Part shown: in pieces, positions 9,033 to 17,585 of the stretch
How the letters are laid out: every line of letters begins with the position of its first letter
Numbering within the stretch: the first letter of the stretch is position 1
DNA from: Anaerotignum sp.
GTDB lineage: Bacteria; Bacillota; Clostridia; Lachnospirales; Anaerotignaceae
Assembly: GCA_020024455.1 (NCBI GenBank)
Contig: JAHHTU010000005.1
Location: 1-64,000, forward strand
Length of the DNA: 64,000 nt
Direction of reading: 5' to 3'
The notes under the pieces: generated by a model
What the model was told of the DNA's origin: nothing
Database searches by the model: none
Seen by the model: only the letters and a program-made list of their open reading frames with translations
Translations under genes and position numbers: made by a program

Positions 9033-10139
9033 ATGCACACCGAACCTATGATGCACCAACATGGTGGCGATTTAGATGCCATCGAACGCAACTATGGTAT
9101 CCCCAAGAATGAAATCTGGGATTTTAGCGGCAATATCAATCCGCTTGGATTTCCACAATCTGTAAAAACTGCACTTGCCCAAAATTTGGACATCATTTGC
9201 ACATACCCCGACAAGCATTACACCGCATTGCGTCAGGCGATTGCAGGCTATACAGGGGCAAATCCTGCACACATTGTGGTAGGCAATGGCTCTACGGAAT
9301 TGATTGGCACATTCATCAAAACCGTAAATGCCAAAAAAAGCATCATTTTAGGCCCCGCATACAGCGAATATGAAAGAGAAGTTTCGCTCACCGGCGGCAC
9401 ATTTGATTATTTTCCCCTTTGTGCAGAACAGGACTTTGTCATTGATTTGGAAAAACTGTTGCAAACATTGACACCCGAAATCGGTATGTTTGTTGCCTGC
9501 AATCCAAACAATCCCACAGGCTCTGCATTGACCGTGGCACAACTGCGTCAAATCCTTGCACATTGTAAAGCCATTGGGGCATCTGTGATGATTGACGAAA
9601 CATACATCGAATTTTCCGACAATTTGGAAGAAATCTGTGCCATTCCTTTGGTTGCGGAATTTGATAATTTGTTTGTCATTCGTGGAACATCAAAATTCTT
9701 TGCCGCTCCCGGTATCCGTTTGGGCTATGGCATTTCCTCCAATTCAGCGTTTCTCAACCGCTTGAAAACCAACCAAGACCCTTGGAGTGTCAACAGCCTT
9801 GCGGCATTTGCCGGAGAACGTTTATTTTTGGATACCGATTTCCACAACCAAACAAAACAGTTGATTTCCACAGAACGCAAAAAAGCATTTGATGAAATTG
9901 CCACATGGAAACAGATGAAAGCATATCCTTCTTCTGCCAATTTCATATTATTAAAACTGTTGACACCAAATATCAGTGCCGCACAGATATTTGAAACACT
10001 GATTGTCAAAAAATTGCTCATTCGTGATGCATCTAGTTTTGCATTTTTGGACGAAACCTTTTTGCGTTTTTGTATCCTAAATCCAGAGCAAAATCAAACC
10101 CTTTTGCAAGAGTTGAAAAAACTGGTAGAACAAGCGTAA
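9033..10139 (+). CDS. CobD/HisC-like PLP aminotransferase or threonine-phosphate decarboxylase (368 aa)
   Basis: A fold-type I PLP enzyme. The N-terminal HQHGGDLDAIERNYG and FSGNINPLGFP pattern is typical of CobD-type L-threonine O-3-phosphate decarboxylases, which make the aminopropanol linker of cobalamin. HisC aminotransferases share the fold. NPNNPTG (157-163), Asp188 and the Schiff-base Lys221 in TSKFFAAPGIRLGYG are intact. No other cobalamin gene is nearby, so the in vivo substrate is uncertain. AAAGGA precedes the ATG. It follows the pRiA4b-like gene closely. Confidence 0.82.
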   Translation: MHTEPMMHQHGGDLDAIERNYGIPKNEIWDFSGNINPLGFPQSVKTALAQNLDIICTYPDKHYTALRQAIAGYTGANPAHIVVGNGSTELIGTFIKTVNAKKSIILGPAYSEYEREVSLTGGTFDYFPLCAEQDFVIDLEKLLQTLTPEIGMFVACNPNNPTGSALTVAQLRQILAHCKAIGASVMIDETYIEFSDNLEEICAIPLVAEFDNLFVIRGTSKFFAAPGIRLGYGISSNSAFLNRLKTNQDPWSVNSLAAFAGERLFLDTDFHNQTKQLISTERKKAFDEIATWKQMKAYPSSANFILLKLLTPNISAAQIFETLIVKKLLIRDASSFAFLDETFLRFCILNPEQNQTLLQELKKLVEQA

Positions 10140-10210
10140 AAATCTGACAATGTATTTTGATTGAAAACGGATATCATAAACTCAGAATAACAGACTCTGA
10201 GGTGATTGAT

Positions 10211-10612
10211 GTGATACAAACCATCAGCCGCAAAACACTTTGCGGCTATTTTTCTCTTTTGCGACAAACACTGCAAGACTTTCAAATGCCCCATAACGTG
10301 ATATTTTTGAACAGTCGGGCATTTTATTGCCATACGGCAGATTTGCCTTGCGGAGATACCACAATCGGCAACATTCTGACAGACATGGAATGTTGTATTC
10401 CGTTTGCGTGCAGTGAACATACATGGAAACAGTTTTGCAATAACACATGGAAAACAGAACATTTTTTGGAAAGCAGTAAAGCAGATTTTTTATTGTTATT
10501 GCTTTCCGCTCTGCCCGATGATACCCATTGGCAAGCATTGTTTTGTTTGTGCGAAAATTTAAGAAAAAAACATATGGAGAAAGGTGACCAAAACCATGAA
10601 ACCCTATCTTGA
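10211..10612 (+). CDS. Small protein of unknown function (about 133 aa)
   Basis: I recognise no family. The protein is Cys-rich (9 cysteines, including CC pairs), helical, and has no signal peptide. GTG 10211 is proposed as the start because GAGG lies at 10199-10202; an in-frame TTG at 10157 would add 18 residues but has no ribosome site. Its last 17 bp overlap the radical SAM gene, so the two are probably translated in a coupled way. The reading frame is open over its whole length and fits the plus-strand series, which supports it as a real gene. Confidence 0.6.
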   Translation: MIQTISRKTLCGYFSLLRQTLQDFQMPHNVIFLNSRAFYCHTADLPCGDTTIGNILTDMECCIPFACSEHTWKQFCNNTWKTEHFLESSKADFLLLLLSALPDDTHWQALFCLCENLRKKHMEKGDQNHETLS

Positions 10613-11528
10613 CTTAAACACATATTATCGCAACTTATTCGGCAGTAAAACAGCAAAAATTTCATTGGACGGCGGCTTTACCTGCCCCAATCGTGATGGC
10701 ACATTGGGCTTTGGCGGTTGCCTGTTTTGCTCGGAAGAAGGCTCTGGCGATTTTTCGACATCGGCAAAATTATCCATTGCACAACAAATACAACAGGGCA
10801 AACAACAAACCGCCGCAAAATGGGAAAATCCCAAATATATTGCTTATTTTCAAGCATATACCAACACATATGCCCCTGCCAGCCATCTGGATAAATTGTA
10901 TACAGAGGCAATCACGCAGCCCGATATTGTGGGCATTTCCATTGCCACACGCCCCGATTGTCTGCCGCCTGATGTATTGGACGTATTGTCCAAACTGCAA
11001 ACCAAAACAAAAGTATGGGTAGAATTGGGCTTGCAAACGGCAAATGAAACCTCTGCACAGTTTATCCGTCGGGGCTATCCAAATGCCGTTTTTGAAAAAG
11101 CCGTTGCCGATTTGCACGAAAGAAATATCGAAATTGTGGCACATACCATCATCGGTTTACCAAACGAAACATCGGAGGATATTTACCAAACGATTGCTTA
11201 TTTGAACCGACTGCCCATACAAGGCATCAAATTGCATTTGTTGCATATCCTCTCCCACACAGGATTGGCAAATCTTTATCAGCGTGGTGCATATACACCT
11301 TTGACCAAAGAACTGTATATTGACATCATCTGTGGCTGTATTGCCCGTTTACGCCCCGATATTGTCATACACAGACTCACAGGCGACGGCAACGCCAAAA
11401 CATTGCTTGCCCCGCTTTGGAGCTTAAACAAGCGTGACGTTTTGAATACCATACATAAAGAATTGCGTCTGCGACAAATCCACCAAGGCGATTGTTACCA
11501 AAAACCGAATGGATTGTTGTTTTTTTGA
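10596..11528 (+). CDS. TIGR01212-family radical SAM protein, YhcC-like (310 aa)
   Basis: A radical SAM enzyme with the YhcC cluster motif: Cys30, Cys42 and Cys45 in GGFTCPNRDGTLGFGGCLFC bind the 4Fe-4S cluster. Further family marks are GLQTANETSAQFIRRG and HTIIGLPNET. The physiological reaction of YhcC is not established. The ATG at 10596 is preferred, 8 bp after AAGGTGA; a GTG at 10584 lies inside that ribosome site. The gene overlaps the small unknown gene upstream. No hairpin follows, only a T-rich stretch. Confidence 0.9.
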   Translation: MKPYLDLNTYYRNLFGSKTAKISLDGGFTCPNRDGTLGFGGCLFCSEEGSGDFSTSAKLSIAQQIQQGKQQTAAKWENPKYIAYFQAYTNTYAPASHLDKLYTEAITQPDIVGISIATRPDCLPPDVLDVLSKLQTKTKVWVELGLQTANETSAQFIRRGYPNAVFEKAVADLHERNIEIVAHTIIGLPNETSEDIYQTIAYLNRLPIQGIKLHLLHILSHTGLANLYQRGAYTPLTKELYIDIICGCIARLRPDIVIHRLTGDGNAKTLLAPLWSLNKRDVLNTIHKELRLRQIHQGDCYQKPNGLLFF

Positions 11529-11611
11529 TTTTTTTCTTGTTTTTTGTTTTTCTTTTGACAAAAATATGATATGATAAGGAACAGTAATACAGTAAAAAAG
11601 GAGGGTTTTCT

Positions 11612-12214
11612 ATGCCTGACTCCATTCGGCAATTAGCAGAACATAAATTGATTATTCTGCATTTGCTGCAAAAAATGGGCATTGCGTTGTCAAACAGTGA
11701 AATTTGCCAATTTTTATTGGAAAAAAATTATATGGATTATTTTTCTGTACAGCAATATCTGGCAGAATTGGTTGACGCAGGCTGGTTGGAAAAGTCACGG
11801 GAACAAAACAACACCCGTTACACCCTCACAGACGAAGGTGACGAAACCGTCAACTATTTTTTGAACCACATTTCTGAACACGCACGCAATGAAATCAACA
11901 CCTATGTGCAGGAAAACAGCAAACGTATTCGTGCAGAATACGCCGTCACCGCAAACTATTTTCCGGAAATCAACGATGATTTTTTGGTAAAATGCGGCTT
12001 AAACGATGATAACGGTAACATTTTGATGGAAATTAGTGTTTCTGTCGTATCCAAACAGCAAGCACTTGCTATCTGTCGGAATTGGCGAAAAAATGTCAGC
12101 CATTTGTATGGCTCTATTGTGACATCGCTTGTCAAAGATACCGAGGCAGAACACAGCACATTCAAAGCCAATCCGCAGAATTTTCCGTCTGCGACAAAAG
12201 ATGCATCGGAATAA
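11612..12214 (+). CDS. DUF4364 family winged-helix protein (200 aa)
   Basis: The N-terminal 80 residues form a winged helix, ending in a wing-like turn NNTRYTLTDEGDETV. The remainder matches the DUF4364 layout common in Clostridia (ISEHARNEINTY, ILMEISVSVVSK). DNA binding is likely but no target is known. A strong AAAGGAGGG lies before the ATG. The gene is preceded by an 83-bp gap that could hold its promoter and ends at a terminator shared with the converging DUF1653 gene. Confidence 0.85.
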   Translation: MPDSIRQLAEHKLIILHLLQKMGIALSNSEICQFLLEKNYMDYFSVQQYLAELVDAGWLEKSREQNNTRYTLTDEGDETVNYFLNHISEHARNEINTYVQENSKRIRAEYAVTANYFPEINDDFLVKCGLNDDNGNILMEISVSVVSKQQALAICRNWRKNVSHLYGSIVTSLVKDTEAEHSTFKANPQNFPSATKDASE

Positions 12215-12227
12215 CCAATACAAAAAA

Positions 12228-12266
12228 ACCAAAAAACACCGATATATCGGTATTTTTTGGTTTTTA
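12228..12266. terminator. Bidirectional intrinsic terminator
   Basis: A long imperfect stem (about 16 bp) ending in CCGATA/TATCGG is flanked by A-rich and T-rich arms. It is suited to stop both convergent transcripts. Confidence 0.82.
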
Positions 12267-12269
12267 TCT

Positions 12270-12509
12270 TTATATCTCTTTCGGTTTTGTCATACCCACA
12301 AATGCAAAACGAGGCATTTTTTCTCCTTCTGCTTCCACATCTTCCAAAAACATCTCCAACGGTCTGACCCATAATCCAAAATCGCCGTATTGTGGCTGAT
12401 ATACCACCAATTCCTCCAATGTTTCGGAATGTTTCGCAACACCCAACACTTGATAATACTTCCCTTTATAATGTCTGTAATAGCCATTGTTATGTATTTG
12501 TTTTTGCAT
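12270..12509 (-). CDS. DUF1653 domain protein (79 aa)
   Basis: A small soluble protein that is almost entirely the DUF1653 domain: YYRHYKGKYYQVLGVAKHSE, then LVVYQPQYGDFGLWVRPLEM. This is a small beta-rich domain of unknown function. The start is ATG 12509, preceded by AGAGGGGA; the reading frame stays open further upstream, but that part lies over a hairpin and has no ribosome site. It follows spoVT by 67 bp. Confidence 0.88.
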   Translation of the reverse strand: MQKQIHNNGYYRHYKGKYYQVLGVAKHSETLEELVVYQPQYGDFGLWVRPLEMFLEDVEAEGEKMPRFAFVGMTKPKEI

Positions 12510-12533
12510 ATCGTCCCCTCTTTTCTGTAAATG

Positions 12534-12567
12534 CCCCTTGCATGACATACCATTGCCACGCAAGGGG
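12534..12567. repeat. Strong inverted repeat between spoVT and the DUF1653 gene
   Basis: A 14-bp stem (12534-12547 with 12554-12567, two G-T pairs) has a 6-nt loop. No U run follows on either strand, so it is not a standard intrinsic terminator. It could lower readthrough or stabilise the mRNA end. Confidence 0.7.
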
Positions 12568-12576
12568 ACTTGCTTT

Positions 12577-13122
12577 TCATTGTTCCATTTGTTTGCCTAA
12601 AAAACCTGCGGCAGTTTGTGCCAATTTGCCTTCCACTTCGCCCATTTTTTTCTCTTTGGACAAAAACAATACCGCCCCCATAGCGTCACCCTCTGCAATG
12701 ATGGGTGCTACCAACTGATACGGATATGTGTTTTCCTCTTTTTCATATAATACAGGTACAAATTGCCCATCATGTTCCTGTGCGGTAAAGGCAACCCTTT
12801 TTGCAATACATTCTTCCATTTCGGGACTAATGCGTTTTTCCAAAAATTCTTTTTTTGCACCACCGGACACCGCAATGATGCGGTCTTTGTCCACAATGCA
12901 AACAATATGCCCTGCGGTTTGTGCCAAACTTTCCGCATATTCTTTTGCAAATGTGCCCAATTCTCCAATCGGAGAATATTTTTTGAGTATAATTTCTCCC
13001 TCTCTGTCTGTAAAGATTTCCAAGGGGTCACCTTCCCGAATGCGTAGTGTGCGGCGAATTTCTTTTGGTATCACAACTCTGCCTAAATCGTCAATTCTTC
13101 TGACAATACCTGTTGCTTTCAT
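12577..13122 (-). CDS. spoVT: Stage V sporulation regulator SpoVT (181 aa)
   Basis: An AbrB-type regulator of late forespore genes. The N-terminal swapped-hairpin DNA-binding domain (residues 1-50) reads MKATGIVRRIDDLGRVVIPK. Residues about 56-178 form a GAF-like domain (AGHIVCIVDKDRIIAVSGG), the full SpoVT layout. GGAGGGC precedes the ATG. In this window it lies between coaX and a DUF1653 gene and appears monocistronic. A second, short AbrB protein is at 63018. Confidence 0.95.
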   Translation of the reverse strand: MKATGIVRRIDDLGRVVIPKEIRRTLRIREGDPLEIFTDREGEIILKKYSPIGELGTFAKEYAESLAQTAGHIVCIVDKDRIIAVSGGAKKEFLEKRISPEMEECIAKRVAFTAQEHDGQFVPVLYEKEENTYPYQLVAPIIAEGDAMGAVLFLSKEKKMGEVEGKLAQTAAGFLGKQMEQ

Positions 13123-13227
13123 GTTTGTTTTGCCCTCCTTATTTTTGCCAACAAATGTAGTTGGTTGTTTTTACAAAAATAGTATGAACCAAACAAAACA
13201 AAATTATGTAAAAATACATCTCTTTGC

Positions 13228-13270
13228 CAAAAAATCTCTTGTGAAATCGGAATTTTACAAGAGATTTTTG
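13228..13270 (-). terminator. Intrinsic terminator after the coaX pair
   Basis: A 13-bp stem AAAAATCTCTTGT/ACAAGAGATTTTT lies directly at the 3' end of the proximal coaX, with a U tract on the minus-strand transcript. Confidence 0.85.
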
Positions 13271-13271
13271 T

Positions 13272-14042
13272 TCATGCTTTATTTTTTTGATATAACAATT
13301 TCAACCCCTTTAATGTCAAAACAGGGTCTAAGACATCGAATATTTTTCTGTCAGGGTCAATCACCCTTGCCAAGCCACCGGTTGCAATGACTTTCATATT
13401 TGGCATATCCAATTCTTTTTTCAATCTGTCAATGATATATGTAGTTTGTCCAATATGTCCCAATACCAAACCTGCCTGAATACTGCCAACCGTATTTTTG
13501 ACAATGATGGACTTTGGTTTTTTGATTTCGATTTTGGGTAGTTGTGCCGCTCTTTGTGTCAAAGCTTCCGCACAAATAGAAATCCCCGGTGTAATCAACC
13601 CTGTGATAAACTCTGACTTTTCATTGATGACATCAAATGTGTTTGCTGTACCATAATCAATGACCACCGCAGGCCCGCCATAAATTTCGTTTGCTGCCAC
13701 CAAATTGACAATACGGTCAGCCCCCACACTTTTGGGGTCATCTCTTTTGATTGCAATCCCTGTTTTCATACCCACGCTCACAATCATCGGTTCAATATGA
13801 AAATATTTGCGTATGCCTTGTGTCAAGGAATACATAATATCAGGTACAACAGAAGAAATAATCACCGCTTTGATATCTTTTGCCTGCAATTCGGACGCAT
13901 CAAACAAAGAATGGATAAATATTCCTGTTTCATCAGCCGTTCTCACGCCGGCAGTTGCCATACGCCAGCATTTTATCAATCGTTCCCCTTTATACACACC
14001 CAAAACATAATTGGTGTTTCCCACATCAATTACCAAAAGCAT
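13272..14042 (-). CDS. coaX: Type III pantothenate kinase, canonical copy (256 aa)
   Basis: Phosphorylates pantothenate, the first step of coenzyme A synthesis. The phosphate-1 motif IDVGNTN (Gly8), the GADR dimer motif (107-110) and the phosphate-2 motif DYGTANTFD (Gly131) are conserved, except that Asn134 replaces the usual Thr. It is 12 bp downstream of a paralogue of nearly equal length and 87 bp further from a pantothenate-type ECF transporter gene, a coherent CoA operon. This copy is probably the main active kinase. Confidence 0.93.
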   Translation of the reverse strand: MLLVIDVGNTNYVLGVYKGERLIKCWRMATAGVRTADETGIFIHSLFDASELQAKDIKAVIISSVVPDIMYSLTQGIRKYFHIEPMIVSVGMKTGIAIKRDDPKSVGADRIVNLVAANEIYGGPAVVIDYGTANTFDVINEKSEFITGLITPGISICAEALTQRAAQLPKIEIKKPKSIIVKNTVGSIQAGLVLGHIGQTTYIIDRLKKELDMPNMKVIATGGLARVIDPDRKIFDVLDPVLTLKGLKLLYQKNKA

Positions 14043-14054
14043 TTCGGTTTCCTC

Positions 14055-14828
14055 CTATTTCCTGTTTTTGTTCTTTTCATATAGTAAACGCAATCCTTGT
14101 AAAGCCAAAACAGGGTCATATACATCAAATATTTCCTCATTTGGGTCAATCACTCTTGCCAAACCACCCGTTGCCACAACTTTCATATGTGGCATATCAA
14201 ACCAATTTTTGATTTGTTCGATAATATACCGTGTTTCGCCAATATGCCCCACCACAATACCTGCCTGTATGCTTTCCACAGTATTTTTTGTAATCAAGCT
14301 GGTTTCTTTGATTTCAATTTTGGGTAGTTGTGCGGCTCTTTGTGTCAAAGTATCTGCACAAATTTGTATCCCCGGTGCTGTAATACCGGTCAAAAATTCC
14401 CCATTTTCGCTCAACACATCAAATGTGGTTGCAGTGCTGTAATCAATCACAATCGCAGACCCACCGTACAATTCATACGCTGCCACCAAATTCACAATGC
14501 GGTCTGTTCCCATTTCTTTTGGATTTTCCATACGCAGATTGATTCCTGTTTTCATACCTGCTTTGACAACCATAGGTTCTTTCTGCAAATATTTTTTAAT
14601 CCCATTCAACAAAGAATACATCACATTCGGTACAACGGAAGAAACCACGACTGCCTCAATGTCTGCAATCGACACCTCAGAATGTACAAACAGCATACGC
14701 AACAACATACCCGTTTCATCAGATGTACGATTGTTTAATGTAGACAGTCGCCAATTCGCCACCAAACAGGCGTTATCAAACACACCCAATGTGGTATTGG
14801 TATTGCTCACATCAATTACTAATATCAT
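14055..14828 (-). CDS. coaX: Type III pantothenate kinase paralogue with altered phosphate motifs (257 aa)
   Basis: Aligns along its whole length with the neighbouring CoaX without gaps through residue 140, so the pair arose by tandem duplication. Two normally invariant glycines are serine: IDVSNTN (Ser8) and DYSTATTFD (Ser131). GADR has become GTDR. These positions contact ATP phosphates in CoaX structures, so activity may be lowered or lost. The reading frame is intact with AAGGAG 7 bp from the ATG, so it is not a decaying pseudogene. Further in-frame codons upstream lack a ribosome site. Confidence 0.88.
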   Translation of the reverse strand: MILVIDVSNTNTTLGVFDNACLVANWRLSTLNNRTSDETGMLLRMLFVHSEVSIADIEAVVVSSVVPNVMYSLLNGIKKYLQKEPMVVKAGMKTGINLRMENPKEMGTDRIVNLVAAYELYGGSAIVIDYSTATTFDVLSENGEFLTGITAPGIQICADTLTQRAAQLPKIEIKETSLITKNTVESIQAGIVVGHIGETRYIIEQIKNWFDMPHMKVVATGGLARVIDPNEEIFDVYDPVLALQGLRLLYEKNKNRK

Positions 14829-14915
14829 CTTTGTACTCCTTACTTTGTTTTGTTTATCAAAAAACGGCACGGGCATACAGCACCCCTGCCGCATCATATC
14901 CGCATGATTTATGAT

Positions 14916-15542
14916 TTATACACGTCTTTTGCCGACCGTTCTTGCCAACACTTTGCTGATGATACCGCCCAATACACAGCTTGCAGACATCTCCAACGCA
15001 CCATTGATGCCCACAAATGCAAACACAAACAAAAATGGGTTCAAACCACCAAAGCCTGTATTCAAATTTTGTATAAATTCTGTATTCCAGAACAATAGCA
15101 GCAATGCACTCATAAAGAATACTGTATTGAAAAATGCAGTCAAAAAACCACCAATAAAATAACAAACCGTTTTTGATTTATCTACTTTATGTAGCAACTG
15201 AAAACAAACGCTTGCCAAATATCCCATCAACATTCTGGTTGGGATACAAAGCAGGAATGTTCCCACAGGATTCATATTCCATAACGTAGCCGTAAACCAA
15301 GATGCCCCTGTCAAGGCTTGCTGAAAACTGGTTGCACCAAACACAAAGCCCAACCACAAACCAACTTTCGGGCCAAGTATCATACCACCAATGGCAACCG
15401 GTATCATCATCAAAGAAATATCCAGTCCCAATGTGTGGAAATATCCAATCGGTGTAAATGACATCACCAACAACAATCCTGTCAACAAGCCACAGGCTGT
15501 CATTTCTCGTACCGATAATCCGCTTGTTACTTTTTTATTCAT
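14916..15542 (-). CDS. ECF transporter S component, probably pantothenate-specific PanT (208 aa)
   Basis: An integral membrane substrate-binding subunit of an energy-coupling-factor vitamin importer. It has about six hydrophobic segments, and the first carries the Ala/Gly/Leu-rich ECF-S pattern REMTACGLLTGLLLVMSF. The substrate is inferred from position: it lies directly upstream of two pantothenate kinase genes in the same direction. The shared ECF ATPases are not in the window. The start is ATG 15542, 11 bp after AAAGGAG. I saw no matching riboswitch in its leader. Confidence 0.82.
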   Translation of the reverse strand: MNKKVTSGLSVREMTACGLLTGLLLVMSFTPIGYFHTLGLDISLMMIPVAIGGMILGPKVGLWLGFVFGATSFQQALTGASWFTATLWNMNPVGTFLLCIPTRMLMGYLASVCFQLLHKVDKSKTVCYFIGGFLTAFFNTVFFMSALLLLFWNTEFIQNLNTGFGGLNPFLFVFAFVGINGALEMSASCVLGGIISKVLARTVGKRRV

Positions 15543-15758
15543 TCTTTTTTTTGCTCCTTTCATTCTCATTCTGTTATGAGATATAAGATGACTTGGAAAT
15601 AGTGGTTTCCACAAATTGATAACAATACAGTACATTTGCCTTTGGGCATAACATCTGTATGTTTTTTTGTCCTTTTGCGTAACCACCATATATTATAACA
15701 GCAAATCCATAGATTACAATATTTTTTTCTATATTTTTGTTATTTTTTATACAAAGTT

Positions 15759-16130
15759 TTATCTGTTTTCATTTTTTTCCGCTTGTTTGAGCAATTCTTG
15801 TTTGACTTTTTCGCCTTCTTCTGTGAAATATATTGCATACCATAGTTCTAACGCACGCAAAAGCTCTTTTTGTTCCCGTTGTATACGTTTGATTTCCAAT
15901 TCTGCCCCAATTTCATCAAAATCAAAATCATCTTCTCTTTTGACGGTTTCAAAATACAATGTACCATCTTCTGCAAACCCCATCAAAAAGGTACACGCCA
16001 ATTTTTGTGCCATCACCACACAAATGGTACGCACTTCTTCCTGTATGCTTTCTGGCAATGCAGCAAATGCCTGTTCCAAAAAATATTTTTGTTCGGTATA
16101 GCTTGCCCCTGCCAACACTGTTTTTTCCAT
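15759..16130 (-). CDS. Small soluble protein, DUF6145-like (123 aa)
   Basis: A helical, acidic soluble protein with the segments GASYTEQKYFLEQAF and EIKRIQREQKELLRALELWY. The arrangement resembles the DUF6145 family of Clostridia, an assignment made from memory of the pattern. No function is known. It starts immediately after the birA stop codon with no gap, so the pair is almost surely co-transcribed. Confidence 0.75.
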   Translation of the reverse strand: MEKTVLAGASYTEQKYFLEQAFAALPESIQEEVRTICVVMAQKLACTFLMGFAEDGTLYFETVKREDDFDFDEIGAELEIKRIQREQKELLRALELWYAIYFTEEGEKVKQELLKQAEKNENR

Positions 16131-17102
16131 TTATTTCATCACTCCTCGAATGGATACCTCTCCTGCATATACCACTTCTTTTTTTCCGGTATCTGCCCTT
16201 TTCACCAACAATTCTCCCTCTTGTGTGATATCCAAAGCCGTTGCCACAAAAGGCTCTTTGCCATACACCACAACCTCTTTGCCCAATGTCATACAGTTTT
16301 TACGATATTGTTCCAAAAACGGTTCAAATGAGCCTGCCGCTAAAAATGCATCATAATATCGTTCCAAAGACTCCATGATATTTTGCACAATTTTTTTGCG
16401 TGGATATGTTTGTCCGCTTTCCAAATATAAAGAAGTGGCAATATCCTGTAAATCTTCCGGAAACTCTTTTGTATTGACATTGATACCAATGCCCATCACC
16501 ACAAAATGTACCTCCGTCAATTCACAATCCATCTCTGTCAAAATGCCAACTGCCTTTTTGTTTCCGACATAAATATCGTTTGGCCATTTAATCTGTGGCT
16601 GTAATTGCGTCATATTCTGCAATACCTCGCAAACTGCCAACCCTCCCAGCAATGTCAATACAGATGCCTGTGCAGGTACAATATTGGGACGCAACAACAC
16701 ACTCAGCCATACACCCGTACCAACAGGAGATTGCCAAGGTTTGCCTCGTCTGCCACGCCCTTGTGTCTGCAACTCTGCCACAGCCAAAGTCCCTTCTTTT
16801 GCCCCCGCAAGTGCCAATTCCCGTATACGATTGTTTGTGCTGTCTGTTTCCTGAAAGAAATGTACGGTTTTCCCCATTCTTTGTGCTTTTCTGCCTTTTT
16901 CCAACTCTCTTTGGTTATACATGGTTTCGGGGTGTATCAAACGATACCCTTTGTTTGTAATTGCCTCAATTTCATACCCCTCTTGACGTAATTTTTCAAT
17001 CCCTTTCCATACTGCCGCACGGGAAACAGAAAGCTGGTTGCCAATTTCTTGCCCTGAAACAAAATCACCGGCTTGCTGTAATACATCTAATATACGATAC
17101 AT
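16131..17102 (-). CDS. birA: Biotin-protein ligase and biotin operon repressor (323 aa)
   Basis: Activates biotin to biotinyl-AMP and attaches it to carboxylase carrier proteins. The N-terminal winged helix (about residues 5-60, LSVSRAAVWKGIEKLRQEG) makes it a class II enzyme that can also repress transcription. The catalytic core has TQGRGRRGKPW for the biotinyl-AMP loop and IKWPNDIYV. ATG 17102 is preferred, 9 bp after AAAGGTG; GTG 17114 and TTG 17111 overlap that site. No biotin synthesis gene is nearby. Confidence 0.94.
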   Translation of the reverse strand: MYRILDVLQQAGDFVSGQEIGNQLSVSRAAVWKGIEKLRQEGYEIEAITNKGYRLIHPETMYNQRELEKGRKAQRMGKTVHFFQETDSTNNRIRELALAGAKEGTLAVAELQTQGRGRRGKPWQSPVGTGVWLSVLLRPNIVPAQASVLTLLGGLAVCEVLQNMTQLQPQIKWPNDIYVGNKKAVGILTEMDCELTEVHFVVMGIGINVNTKEFPEDLQDIATSLYLESGQTYPRKKIVQNIMESLERYYDAFLAAGSFEPFLEQYRKNCMTLGKEVVVYGKEPFVATALDITQEGELLVKRADTGKKEVVYAGEVSIRGVMK

Positions 17103-17122
17103 ACTTTCCAACACCTTTCAAG

Positions 17123-17152
17123 AAAAAGACGTCGGGAAATCCGACGTCCTTT
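17123..17152 (-). terminator. Intrinsic terminator after ftsH-thioesterase
   Basis: A perfect stem GACGTCGG/CCGACGTC with a 5-nt loop (17128-17148) is followed by U residues on the minus strand. It separates the thioesterase from birA. Confidence 0.88.
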
Positions 17153-17166
17153 TGGTTGTTTCAAAC

Positions 17167-17568
17167 TTATTTTTTACCTTTTTCATTCACACGACCTAAG
17201 AATTTTTTCAGGTCGATGATGGCACGACCATGTGTGCCTTCGCAAATTTTATCTACTTCATCATATGCTTTCACACTAAATGTCAATAATTTGCCATTGA
17301 CCTCTGTCAATTCTGTCACCACACGCACTTTCATGCCAACAGGTGTTGCTGCCAAGTGTTTGAAATCAAATGTTGTGCCAACGGTTTCCCAACCATCTGG
17401 CAAAAATGGTGCAACTGTGCCAATCGCAGTACCTTCTATCCAAGAAAGCAGTTTGGGAGAGGCAAACACAGGCACGTTGTCATTTCCAAAATGTGCTGCG
17501 GTATCACTTTCTTCCACAATATATTCTCTTTCATAAGACATACCCGGTACAATGTTGTTAAATTCCAT
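17167..17568 (-). CDS. Hotdog-fold thioesterase, FlK-like (133 aa)
   Basis: A small hotdog-fold acyl-CoA thioesterase of the group that includes fluoroacetyl-CoA thioesterase FlK. The catalytic arrangement seems preserved as Ser37 (PVFASPKLL, Thr in FlK), Glu45 (SWIEGTA) and His71 (FKHLAATPVG). The true substrate is unknown; many anaerobes without fluoroacetate metabolism carry such proteins. It lies 17 bp after ftsH, ahead of a terminator, so it is probably co-transcribed with ftsH. Confidence 0.85.
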   Translation of the reverse strand: MEFNNIVPGMSYEREYIVEESDTAAHFGNDNVPVFASPKLLSWIEGTAIGTVAPFLPDGWETVGTTFDFKHLAATPVGMKVRVVTELTEVNGKLLTFSVKAYDEVDKICEGTHGRAIIDLKKFLGRVNEKGKK

Positions 17569-17585
17569 AAATACAATCCCCTTTC

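Noticed and set aside
15543..15758. A riboswitch in the leader of the pantothenate-type ECF gene
   Set aside because: No thi-box, FMN, cobalamin, folate or preQ1 core was visible.
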